Virus record (IMG/VR): IMGVR_UViG_3300042291_000273
Span: 1 to 58,195 of that record
Length of the DNA stretch: 58,195 nucleotides
Strand: one strand, 5' to 3'
Origin: a virus
This document shows, one piece after another, positions 16,901 through 27,100 of the stretch. The notes below the pieces were generated by a model. That model saw only the letters and a list, made by a program, of their open reading frames with translations, was not told the origin of the DNA and made no database searches. Numbering within the stretch: position 1 is the stretch's first letter; each line of letters opens with the position of its first letter. The translations under genes were made by a program, and so were the position numbers.

Positions 16901-17268
16901 TTGCAGTAAACACTACTAACAGAGAATCTATCAATCAGAAAACAGTTTCATTGTTAGGAGATCCAGGAATACCTAATCCAACTTTTACTGGAGAAGTTTC
17001 TAGACAGGCTGTACAAAGCTTAACTGATATAAGACGAGTGGACAGAGAAATAATTGATCTTAGAGAAAAGATACAGGGTGTAAATATACAAATATTAAGG
17101 GTAAAACAAACAGAGGGTATAGCTGTATTAACAGAAGAGCAAAATTCTCCAGCCGGCGATCCCGAAGTTAAACGTAAAAAAGATGAAGTACAAGCAAAAC
17201 TTGATGCACTATTTGCTAAGAAAAGAGACTATCAAGCAAGAATAGACGCAATAAGTAACCAACAATAA
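13990..17268 (+). CDS. gp5: Baseplate hub/spike protein, gp5-like, without lysozyme domain
   Basis: This is the central tail-spike component. Residues 20-130 form the OB-fold domain of gp5/VgrG type: FGIVKDNIDPVRAGRLKVYI, then WHAPPDIGTTVICVFVNGDV. Residues about 260-370 hold KGHQILMSDDGQTLMVLHSN and a ladder of short strands (INLRTHGDLNLHADNDLNIH), the beta-helix-like needle base. No segment resembles the T4 gp5 lysozyme domain. A very long Ser/Ala/Gly-rich region follows (about 480-960) with 11-residue repeats GGLGGITSSLT, and a C-terminal charged coiled coil (about 1010-1090) with DIRRVDREIIDLREKIQGVN. At 1092 residues it is nearly twice T4 gp5 (575). It lies 11 bases after the hub gene. 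OB and needle assignments are confident; the role of the long C-terminal half is unknown. Confidence 0.8.
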   Translation: MAENVFKPRGTLNAYKPDSGGAFIRSSPVFGIVKDNIDPVRAGRLKVYISGLNSLDPENSSGWVTVRYMTNFFGSVRPTSSSEGSGDFKHNPSSYGEWHAPPDIGTTVICVFVNGDVNYGFYIGCVPDPETLHMVPAIGATFTDQQENVSFNNDSEGSTYGGAPRLPTTNMNTNNQAESNKPGFITATKPVHSYTAAIMEQQGIIRDPVRGPISSSAQRETSSRVGWGVSTPGRPIYEGGFDDETIAENIKNNPTNIDQKLRVISRRGGHSIVMDDGDVIGRDQLVRIRTAKGHQILMSDDGQTLMVLHSNGQSYIELGKEGTVDIYSTNSINLRTHGDLNLHADNDLNIHAAKNLNIHAENMNIATDKSLTQSIGMNLITSALGMVTTKVLGAMSLQATGIASFSSTALTFINGGLINLNTGKSPIIPLDAAPTPLIAHTDTLFDNQKGFTAAPGKLMSVTSRAPAHAPWAHAGQGVDIKVDLSSSSQLPQGPSSALSNVVQAGLRTGAVPARLATALSSPTAGAISKSLNSSATTALIGATAQQAASGPLSSAIQRGASVVNVGSSRIAAIGAFAQSPAQLASAGVLKPGSDRLINSLVSSGANITQAMPSTLFTGNSGAENLSTYTRQIQSQTNTVVTTLRQSQTALTNTGVITGRETSGQIAGVVFSGVNSGLSNTVTTVRTVVNKNTTDSSVLRDIGLATASVTEATNTIEGFGGISQAVNAMSISPSISGPIASNTGIVGSTFSAINLSFPSFRAGVATNLGTSVSSQQIVSDSLSNVVGQASADVISKLNPVSSLGAQALQGFTGTSLLESTNIASGIINMPGGLKSIASFTDKALPNLTSIPGSGQISSLVTGSFSSAMNNLPLPKLPGDLSSLTSGLSGGLGGITGSLTGGLGGITSSLTGGLGGITSSLTGGLGGITSGLSGGLAKSLSGLPIGSIAGAMSAISAVKSLFGGKGKSRTLSVAVNTTNRESINQKTVSLLGDPGIPNPTFTGEVSRQAVQSLTDIRRVDREIIDLREKIQGVNIQILRVKQTEGIAVLTEEQNSPAGDPEVKRKKDEVQAKLDALFAKKRDYQARIDAISNQQ
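16651..16782 (+). repeat. Four 33-bp tandem repeats in the gp5-like gene
   Basis: Units starting at 16651, 16684, 16717 and 16750 encode GGLGGIT-x-(S/G)-L-(T/S), 11 residues each; a half unit precedes and follows. The middle copies are almost identical at DNA level, indicating recent duplication. The product is a glycine-rich, possibly fibrous segment. Confidence 0.9.
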
Positions 17269-17283
17269 AAGAATAAATACATC

Positions 17284-17733
17284 ATGCCAACATACATCGG
17301 ATTCAGTACAATAAATGCAGACAAACCAAAAACTACTAACGCTAGGCCCGGTAGTGATGCCGGCACCGGCGGTATAACTGATCCTATCGTATTTGGTAAA
17401 AAGTTTAGAATGGTGGATAGTCAACTAGTTATTCAAGACTTTATAAATGCACTTAATATACCCTTAGGACAAAAAGTAGGACAACCAGGATATGGAACTA
17501 CTCTTTGGAGTTTTGTATTTGAGCCTAATAATTTTGATACGCAGCAGCAGTTAGAAACTGAAGTCAGAAGAGTTGCTAGTTTAGATCCAAGACTTCAACT
17601 TAACTATGTAAATATTTATCCTCGTGACAACGGTATACTAATAGAAGTAGAAATGGCAGTAACTCCATTCAATCAAGCATTAGTTTTAAATGTATTTTTT
17701 AATCAAGATACTAGTGTAGCCTCTAGAATTTAA
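17284..17733 (+). CDS. gp25: Baseplate wedge protein, gp25-like (GPW/gp25 family)
   Basis: This 149-residue sheath-initiator protein of the wedge belongs to a family conserved from T4 to P2 and type VI secretion (TssE). Diagnostic segments are DFINALNIPLGQKVGQPGYG and TTLWSFVFEPNNFDTQQQLE. The G-x-(K/R)-x-x-x-P-x-Y-G-(T/S) and F-E-P motifs lead into a helix and a final beta hairpin, RDNGILIEVEMAV. The N-terminal 40 residues are Thr/Gly-rich. T4 gp25 has 132 residues, so size is normal. It starts 15 bases after the gp5-like stop and precedes gp6, the expected order for wedge genes. Confidence 0.9.
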   Translation: MPTYIGFSTINADKPKTTNARPGSDAGTGGITDPIVFGKKFRMVDSQLVIQDFINALNIPLGQKVGQPGYGTTLWSFVFEPNNFDTQQQLETEVRRVASLDPRLQLNYVNIYPRDNGILIEVEMAVTPFNQALVLNVFFNQDTSVASRI

Positions 17734-17746
17734 TAAATCATAAAAC

Positions 17747-17790
17747 TCTCGGTTTTTCAAAATGATAAATATAGTATATATTAACCGAGA
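17747..17790 (+). promoter_or_regulatory. Late promoter inside an 8-bp inverted repeat before gp6
   Basis: GATAAATA (17764-17771) is a late box with initiation expected near 17777. It is enclosed by TCTCGGTT (17747-17754) and AACCGAGA (17783-17790), exact inverted copies. The right arm contains the GAG that is the only Shine-Dalgarno-like sequence before the gp6 ATG at 17797. Read-through RNA from gp25 could pair the arms and hide it; RNA started at the late box lacks the left arm. Confidence 0.5.
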
Positions 17791-17796
17791 CTTATT

Positions 17797-20700
17797 ATGG
17801 CAACATCATCTAGACAAAGCGGACTTTTTGGAGTCAATGACTGGAAGCAGATTTACCAGACATTCAGAGAAGCGGATTTTAGAAGCTATGACTATGAAAC
17901 TCTTAGAAAGAGTTTTATAGACTATTTGCAATTATATTATCCTGAAACTTTTAACGACTATATTGAAAGTTCAGAGTTTATTGCTCTGCTTGACGTTATG
18001 GCTTATATGGGTCAGGGTCTTGCTTTTAGAAACGACTTAAACTCTCGTGAAAACTTTATTGACACTGCTGAACGCAGAGACTCAGTAATCAAGTTAGCAA
18101 ACTTAGTAAGCTATACTCCTAAAAGAAACTTAGCCGCTCAAGGTTATTTGAAAGTTACTAGTATCCAAACTACACAAAATCTTTTAGACATCAATGGTGT
18201 TAATTTAAATAATATACCTATACTTTGGAATGACCCAGCAAATCCAAATTGGTTAGAACAATTCAACACTATTATCAATGCTACTCTAGTTGATACTCAA
18301 CGCATAGGTAGACCGGGTAATTCTACTGACATAGTGAATGTAACAACAAACGAATATTCAATAAAAATTCCTGATAATAGTTTGCCCATTGCTCCGTTTA
18401 CTTCTTCAGTAGATGGACAGAACATGAGTTTTGAGTTAGTATCTGTAACTAGTTTAGGTGAAGATTATATATACGAAATTCCACCTGACCCTAGTAGTAG
18501 ATTTAACATTTTATATCGTAATGACAAGTTGGGATACGGTAGTCCTGAAACTGGATTCTTTTTCTACTTCAAACAAGGGACACTACAAAACTTTGATTTT
18601 AATTTAGAACAACAAATATCAAATCAAACAGTAGATATAGGTAGTATTCAAGGTGTTAATAATACAGACACGTGGTTATATCAGTTAAACAATAACAATG
18701 GTGATAGAACACTTTGGAGAAAAGTTGACAACGTTTATGCAGACGCATACCTACAAACAGAGTTTTCTGACAAAAAAATATTTTCAGTAAATTCTAGATT
18801 TAACGATCAAGTTACTTATATTTTCGGTGATGGCGTATTTTCTGAAGTACCGGTAGGATTATTTAGAGCATATGTACGTTCTAGTAACGCTCAAACATAT
18901 GTAATTGACCCGTCAGAAATGCAAGGCATTACGGTAGCGTTTACTTATGTGAATCGTCAAGGAAGAAATGAAACACTAACATTGGGATTAGAGTTACCAC
19001 TTGCTGTATCTAACGCGCAAGTTAGAGAGCCTTTATCAGAAATTAAACAACGAGCACCTACTCGTTATTACACGCAAAACAGAATGGTAAACGGTGAAGA
19101 CTACAACAACTTCCCTTATACTCTTTATAGTTCTATTATAAAAAGTAAAGCAATTAATCGTAGTTCAGTGGGTATTTCTAAAAACTTTGACTTATTAGAC
19201 CCAACAGGAAAATATTCAAGTACTAATTCGTTTGGTTCAGATGGTGCTCTTTATCAAAACGATACTGACGGATTTTTAGAACTTACTATAGATAACATAA
19301 GTGATATTATTGCATTCTTTAATAATACACTTGCGTCTGTTCTTGCAGAAAATAAAGCTAATCAGTATTACATTCAGAATTATCCTAGATATACTATTAC
19401 AAATACACAAGTAGCTCCTAACAACACTTGGGTATATTGGCAAACTAGTTCAGTAGATGCTTCTAGTGAATCAGGATATTTTTATAACATATCTGGTAGT
19501 AATAATACTCCCGCTTCGTTGGGAACCTTTACTACTACTAATGCAAAGTATGTTACTACTGGATCAATTTTAAGATTTCGTGCACCGTCAGGATTTTACT
19601 ATGATGCCAACAATAGATTGGTAGCAGGGATCCCCGCAAATTCTGAACAATATTTTATTTGGACTACTGTATTAAACGTTATAGGAGACGGTAGTAATAA
19701 CGGCGAAGGTGGTTTCGCTAATGGAACAGGACCCGTAACACTAAACGGATATGTTCCTTCAGGATCAATATTAGTTAGCGTTATACCTGTTTTTGACAAC
19801 TCATTATCTGCTACTTTAATTAATGAGTGTGTAGTTCGTATGGAACTTGAACAGAATTTTACATTAGTATTCAATAACGCCCTTACTATAAATCAAGAAA
19901 GATGGACTATTAGACCTATAACCGACGAGAATTATTTTGTTAAATTTCAAAGTATGGGATCAGGTAGATATACTGTTACACTTAAGTCATTAACTTATTA
20001 CTTTGGTAGTGTTGCGGATACTAGATTTACGTTTGCACGAGATGAGTTAGTATACGATCCGTTTACTGGAAAAATTATTCAAGACTTTATTAATGTTTTA
20101 CAAGTAAATTCTCAGCCTAATTCTTCACAAAGTTTAGGTAAAGATGTAAAAGTTAATATTTTAGGACAAACTGTTCAATCCGACGGTTATGTAGATGATT
20201 TCCAAGTTGAAATTGCGGCTACTGATGTTAATAACAGTCAGTTAATCTTAAATCCAGATTTCTTTCAGCAAATTACTGGTTACGATAATACGGGTTCAAA
20301 TATAGGAATATATGTTTTCTTTAGATTAATTCAAGATGCTATTAATTTATCAAGAGAAGTTATTGTTCCTTCTACTGACGTTGTGTATCAATTTGCTACT
20401 AAAACTCAAGTAGAAGTTGTAAAATATGATTATCCTCTAGGACAATTATTTTATGCATATACAGAGAATAAGTTTTACAAATCAGTACAAGATCAAACGG
20501 TAACTATACCTTCATATGTATTAGTAGAACAACTTGAATACTCAGTAAAACCGGGTAGACAAGGATTGTCTTTTCAATACAGACATAATTCTAATAATAC
20601 TACTAGAATAGATCCAGCTACTACTAATATTATTGATCTTTATGTAGTTACGCAATCTTATTATACTGCGTATCAAAATTGGATTCAAGATTCAACTAAC

Positions 20701-21183
20701 ACAATACCTATGCCAGATATGCCAACGATCAATCAACTAAATCAAGAGTACTCACAAGTTCAGAATTTCAAAATGTTGTCGGATTCTGTGGTGTTAAATA
20801 GTGTTGTATTCAAACCGTTATTTGGTCCTAAAGCAGAACCTGCGCTAAGAGCCACAATAAAGGTAATTAAACAAAGTAAAACTAATGCTAGTGATAGTGA
20901 AATCAGAAGTGCAGTATTAACAGCAATGAATGAGTATTTTAATATTAACAATTGGAATTTTGGAGATACGTTCTTTTTCTCAGAACTAAGTGCATATCTA
21001 CATGCTGAATGCGGAGAATTAATAAGTTCTGCTGTATTAGTACCAAATGATCCTAGCAAGCGTTTTGGTGATTTATACGAAATAAAGTGCATGCCTTATG
21101 AGATTTTTGCAAATGGGGCAGTAGCAAATGATGTATTGGTAGTAGCGGCATTAACTCCCGCTGAGTTACAAATTGGTAGGTAA
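17797..21183 (+). CDS. gp6: Baseplate wedge protein, gp6-like
   Basis: gp6 forms the inner ring of the T4 baseplate that undergoes the large change on contraction. The N-terminal region is highly typical: FREADFRSYDYETLRKSFID, YYPETFNDYIESSEFIALLD, GLAFRNDLNSRENFIDTAER and KLANLVSYTPKRNLAAQGYL. The C-terminal part has PALRATIKVIKQSKTNASDS followed by a phage J-like tail, NWNFGDTFFFSELSAYLHAE. Length is 1128 residues against 660 in T4; the extra sequence is beta-rich and lies in the middle. It is followed after 9 bases by the giant gene. Assignment is firm. Confidence 0.92.
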   Translation: MATSSRQSGLFGVNDWKQIYQTFREADFRSYDYETLRKSFIDYLQLYYPETFNDYIESSEFIALLDVMAYMGQGLAFRNDLNSRENFIDTAERRDSVIKLANLVSYTPKRNLAAQGYLKVTSIQTTQNLLDINGVNLNNIPILWNDPANPNWLEQFNTIINATLVDTQRIGRPGNSTDIVNVTTNEYSIKIPDNSLPIAPFTSSVDGQNMSFELVSVTSLGEDYIYEIPPDPSSRFNILYRNDKLGYGSPETGFFFYFKQGTLQNFDFNLEQQISNQTVDIGSIQGVNNTDTWLYQLNNNNGDRTLWRKVDNVYADAYLQTEFSDKKIFSVNSRFNDQVTYIFGDGVFSEVPVGLFRAYVRSSNAQTYVIDPSEMQGITVAFTYVNRQGRNETLTLGLELPLAVSNAQVREPLSEIKQRAPTRYYTQNRMVNGEDYNNFPYTLYSSIIKSKAINRSSVGISKNFDLLDPTGKYSSTNSFGSDGALYQNDTDGFLELTIDNISDIIAFFNNTLASVLAENKANQYYIQNYPRYTITNTQVAPNNTWVYWQTSSVDASSESGYFYNISGSNNTPASLGTFTTTNAKYVTTGSILRFRAPSGFYYDANNRLVAGIPANSEQYFIWTTVLNVIGDGSNNGEGGFANGTGPVTLNGYVPSGSILVSVIPVFDNSLSATLINECVVRMELEQNFTLVFNNALTINQERWTIRPITDENYFVKFQSMGSGRYTVTLKSLTYYFGSVADTRFTFARDELVYDPFTGKIIQDFINVLQVNSQPNSSQSLGKDVKVNILGQTVQSDGYVDDFQVEIAATDVNNSQLILNPDFFQQITGYDNTGSNIGIYVFFRLIQDAINLSREVIVPSTDVVYQFATKTQVEVVKYDYPLGQLFYAYTENKFYKSVQDQTVTIPSYVLVEQLEYSVKPGRQGLSFQYRHNSNNTTRIDPATTNIIDLYVVTQSYYTAYQNWIQDSTNTIPMPDMPTINQLNQEYSQVQNFKMLSDSVVLNSVVFKPLFGPKAEPALRATIKVIKQSKTNASDSEIRSAVLTAMNEYFNINNWNFGDTFFFSELSAYLHAECGELISSAVLVPNDPSKRFGDLYEIKCMPYEIFANGAVANDVLVVAALTPAELQIGR

Positions 21184-21192
21184 TCATTAAAA

Positions 21193-24100
21193 ATGACAAG
21201 AATAAGAACTCTTAATTTTCTTCCCGAAATTTTTCAAACAAAAACCAACACTGAGTTTTTGTCAGCAACACTAGACCAGCTAGTAAATCCTCCTATCACA
21301 AAAAAGATACAAGGATATATTGGTAGTAAAGTAGGTTATGGTGTTAATGCTAATGATTATTATGTAACAGAACCAAATAAAACAAGAACAGACTATCAAC
21401 TAGATCCCGGTGTTGTATTTACAAAAACTAATCAGTCAACTGCTCAAGATTTTATTAGCTATCCCGGTATTTTAGATGCACTAGAATTGCAGGGAGGAAT
21501 TACTAATAATAATTCAAGACTGTTTGAAAGTCAGATTTATTCATGGGATTCATTTACTGATTTTGACAAAATAGTAAATTACAATCAATATTACTGGATA
21601 CCTACTGGTCCTCCCGCAGTAACTGTGTCTTCTGCACTAGTCTATTCAACCAATGATTATATAGTTACTGATTTAGCTAATGGTTATAATATAAGAGAAC
21701 TGGGAGCTTCTGCTGGCAGTACCAATCCTACTATCACTTTATTAAGAGGTGGTTCGTATAGATTTACAGTAAATCAGCCATCACAGTTTTGGATACAAGG
21801 AGAACCCGGTGTATCAGGATTCAGTCCTACTCAACCTAATTTGCCGGTACGAGATGTATATGGTGTTAGTAATAACGGAGCTACTCAGGGTGTAGTTACT
21901 TTTACAGTACCTAGTAAAGATGCACAAGATGAGTTTATATTCCCCGGTAACAACTTAGTTGATGTGATAAGCACACTACCATTTGAAGATGTCAACGGTG
22001 CTCCGTTGTCAGCATTAGGGTCAATTGATAGTATTACTTCATTGAACAACTTACGTGTTATGTTTTATGACACAGGTGTAGTTAATGAGATTGGTTATAT
22101 TTCTGCATACTACGATGAAACTTCATTTGATACGAATGATAATGCATTAGTAGCTCCTTTAGTAGTTACAATAGGAAGTTCTAATTCATCAACTGATAGA
22201 TTTACTTTATCAACTGGAAATACTAGTCAGCTAGTAGTTAACAATACTATTACATTTAACAATCCAGTATTTGGTGGAGTAACAGCAGGTACAATTTATT
22301 ATATTAAAAGTGTAGACAGTTCTACGGAATTTACTATTTCTGATACATTAGGTGGAGCAACTTTTCCGCTTACTACTGATAGCGGAACAATGACCGCTAA
22401 CGCAAATCAAGGATTGTATGAAGAAGGGTTCTATACAACAGTTAGTGAAAACTTTTACAGAATTACTTATGTAGTAGATCCCTCAGATCCTACAAATCCA
22501 ATTATAAGATTAATACCAGACGGTTTAATACCAACTGAACAAAAAATAACAGCTACGTACGGCTCAACTTGGATTGACAGACAATTTTATAGAAATACGC
22601 TAGGTGTTGTTTCTTTAGTACCTTATATTACTGCACCGCTTGATCAGCTTTACTATCAAGATGGTACTTCTGCAAACAAAGTAGGTATTATTAGAATAAT
22701 TGAAAATAATACCACGAATACTATAAATGTAGAAACTGATATTTTAGGTAAAAAGAATTACACTTCAACAAATGGTGTTGTGTTTACTAATGGACTAAAA
22801 GTAGAATTTGACGGTGACGTTATCCCGTCAAGATACTTATCCGGACAATATTACGTAGAAGGTGTAGGTTCGGCAATAGAACTAATTTCAGTTGAAACAT
22901 TAGTATCACCTGAAGATTTTACTACAAGTACCTTTGTCCCGTTTGATACTACTCCGTTTGATTTATCAAACTTTGATAGTGATTTGTTTATACCAACAGA
23001 TTTAGATTATATTACTATTGCTAGAAACGCAATAAACAAAAATGCTTGGTCTAGAAGCAACAGATGGTTTCATTCGCAAGTAATTAATCAAACTGCGATT
23101 TATAATAATAATCCATCAATAGTTACTGAATTCGCTAAAGCAGAAAATAAAGCAAGAAGACCTATTATTGAATTTTATCCTAATTTAGGATTATTCAACT
23201 CAGGTACTCGTGGCAAAGATGCAGTAGATTTCATTGATCAAAGAACAACTGATGCACTATCGCAAATTGCAGGATTAAACAATTATTTTCCTGATGTAGA
23301 AGTATATACAGAAAATACAGTATCTATAGCATCTGTTGTAGGAACATCAACTACTATTACTATTCCTACTGCTGATATTGTAGGAACGTTCCAAGTTGGG
23401 CAGTATATTAGTGATTACTTAGATATTTTACCTAACAACACACAAATTACAAATATAACCATAGCAGGTAATAACACTGTATTAACAGTGTCTTGGGCCG
23501 TATCACAATCTGTTGGCTCAGCTACTAGTGTAGCCGTTATTGCAACAGACACTACAGTTAATAATTACTCTATATTCTCTGGAGCAAGAATTATATTTGC
23601 AGCAGACACGGATGTGAATGTACGCAATAAAATATATGTTGTTGCACTTTCTCAATTATCCCCATCATCAGTACCGGTTATTACATTAACTGAAGCTCAG
23701 GATGGTTTGTGTGAAGAAAATGATCAAGCAGTTATTACTAGAGGATATAATAATCAAGGTAATACTTATTATTTTAGTAACGATAATTGGATCACAGCAC
23801 AAGAAAAAGTTACTGTAAATCAAGCACCGTTATTTGATGTATTTGATGAAAACGGTATAAGTTTTAGCGATCCAACAATTTATCAAGGTACTTCTTTTGC
23901 CGGCTGTACATTATTTTCTTATGGCATAGGCTCTGGAACCGATGATCCTATTTTAGGATTTCCTATAAGATACAGTGCTATTGATAATGTAGGTGATATT
24001 AGTTTTGATGTTTCGTTAAACACTGATACATTTGATTATGTTACTGGAACTACTCCTATAACTCAAAAAGTTAACACAGGTTATGTGTTTAATTATGATG

Positions 24101-27100
24101 ACAGAACTGAATATACTAGAGAATTAGGTTGGCAAACCGCGGTAGCACCTAGTGCGCAGTATCAAGTATTTCAATTTACATATCTAAAGGATAATCCTAG
24201 TACAACATTTGTATGCGACATTGCTGCTATATCTGAAGTAGAAGGTCAAGATTCTTGGACTAGTGTACAGGTGTACATAAACAATGCTTGCCAGTGCGTA
24301 AGTGAATATTCATACACTATTACTGCAAATTCTACGATCATTGAATTATTAGACGTTTCTGAATTGGATAGTGATACACCAATTGAAGTTTTAATATTAA
24401 GTAACCAAGTTAGTAATCAAGCATATTATACAATACCTGTTAACTTAAGTAACAATCCATTTAACCAAGACTTAGAAACAGTTAACGTTGGTGATATTAG
24501 ATTACAATACAGAGACATTTATGTAAATGCTCCCGGTATGTTAGGTCAAGTATTTGGATCAAACAATTATAGAGACTTAGGTAACTTAGTTCCATATGGA
24601 ACTAACATAATTCAAAATAGTGCTTCTTTAGTATTACCCGGCACATTCTTGCGTAAAACAAATCACAACTTGTTTGATGCGTTACAATTTAATAGCAACG
24701 AATACACTAAGTTTAAAAATCTATTAGTAGATACTATTAATAATGCAGAATATGTACAACGATACACGCCTTCAGAAATACTAGATCAAGCTATTGATAT
24801 TATTACTGCGGCTAAAAGTGAGTCACAAGCGTTCTTTTGGAGCGACATGTTACCTGCTAAGTCACCATTAAGAAGCAACACTTATACTTTTGCAAACAAT
24901 TTAGATACAAGCATTTATCCCTTAACTACAACATATAACTTTGCTACTGCTAACTATAATGGTGTTATTGTTTATTTGTCAAGAATAATAAGCGGTGTAA
25001 CTATACAGAAACAATTGATTATTAATCAAGACTATGTTATAAGTCAAGATGCCCCGTCACTAACTGTTACGTTAGACTTGATTGCGGGTGACAAGATTAC
25101 TATTAAAGAATATAATCAAACTTATGGTAGTTATGTTCCTAACACACCAACAAAATTAGGTTTATATCCTGCTTATACTCCTCAAGTAGTGTTAGACACT
25201 GCTTATACTCAACCAACATATTTTATTAAAGGACACGATGGTTCTTATAATAAGTTATACGGATCTTATAACACTAATTTGGGTGTTCTAGAAGACTTTA
25301 GAGATCAGGGCTTATTAGAATTTGAAACAAGAATTTATAACAACTTAAAATTAAGCAGCACTGTACCTATTCAAACATATGAAGTGCTACCGGGATTCTT
25401 TAGAGATACCGACTATACATATAGCGAATTCTTGCAAATGTATAGTGAAAGTTTCTTAAACTGGGTAGGGCAAAACAGATTAAATTACAAAACTCAGGTT
25501 TTTTCTAAAGTAAATGAATTTACTTACAATTACACCAATGCAGCTAACAAATTAACTAATACACCGATTGAGCAAGGTTATTGGAGAGGTGTGTATCAAT
25601 ACTTTTATGATACTACAACCCCTAATGCTACGCCATGGGAAATGTTAGGTTTTACTGATCAACCAACTTGGTGGACAGAAAGATATGGTCCTGCGCCTTA
25701 TACTAGTGATAACTTAATTCTTTGGAATGATTTAGAACAGGGTGTAATTTGGAATGACGGAGTACCTATTACAGTTGAAACAGTTGCTCGTCCTGGCTTA
25801 ACTAATATCATTCCAGTAGACAGTGCAGGTAATTTAGTTTCTCCGTTTGTTGCAATAGTAGGAAACTACAACCCTAATACATTCCAAAGAGATTGGAAAG
25901 TGGGTGATGATGCCCCGGTTGAATTAAGCTATCGTAGAAGCTCAGCATATCCTTTTGATCTGATGAGAATATTTGCATTAATGAAACCTGCTAACTTCTT
26001 TAACTTGGGAGTAGATGTAGACAACTACAAATATAACTTAGAGTTTAATCAATACTTGGTAAACAACAGAAGTCATTTAGTAATAAGTGATGTTGAAATC
26101 TATGGTTCAGGTACTGCAAAAACAAGTTATATTAACTGGATAGTTGATTACGAAAAGCAAATAGGAATAAATGCTACTGAAAATATTACTAACTTACTTG
26201 ATAACCTTGATGTAAGATTAATTTATCGTTTGGCTGGGTATAGCGATAAAAACTTGCTAAAGTTCTATGTAGAAAAAGGAACTCCAAACAGTAGAAACGC
26301 ATCATTGTTAATTCCAGACGAAAGTTATTCATTGCTTCTTTATGATAATCAACCGTTTGATAGAATTGTATACTCAGGAGTTGTAATACAAATAACACAG
26401 GATGGTTATACTGTATTTGGTAATTCACAAACTAATGCATACTTTAAAGTATTGAAGCCAGTAAACAATGGTAAATACAATAACATTCAAGTTGAAGATG
26501 CTCAGGTAAAAGTTGCAGTTGATTATACTGCTAACGAATTATTAATTCCTTATGGTGCTAAGTTTTATAGCGAACAAGAAGTAGCACAGTTCTTGTCTAG
26601 TTACGGTGCATATCTAACTTCACAAGGTATGATATTCAACGATGTCTTAGGTGGAATAGAAGTTAACTGGGATCAAATGATCAGTGAATTCTTATACTGG
26701 TCACAAACTGGCTGGGAAGTAGGAAGTATTCTTTTATTAAATCCATCTGCTCAAACATTGAAAATTGACAAAGAAAGTTCAATTGTTCAACCGCTTACTG
26801 TACAAAATACTAATTTTGTATTGAATCAAAACTTGTATCCAATACAAGCAAAAGACTTAAGCGTGTTTAGAAACGGTACTGAGTTTAGTGTTACCGCACT
26901 TAATCAAGGTGACACTGTTTCTTATGGACAGTTTAATTTAAGTAACTTTGAACATGCTGTGGTATTTGATAATACTACATTGTTTAATGATACTATATAC
27001 AATTTAATTACTGGGTTAAGACAAAACAGAATATATGTAAGAGGAACTAAAACCGCTGAATGGAACGGAACTATTACCGCTTCAGGATTTATATTAAATC

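Noticed and set aside
17272-17279. AATAAATA late-type box before gp25
   Set aside because: It ends only 4 bases before the ATG, so RNA would start inside the gene; most likely chance in AT-rich DNA.
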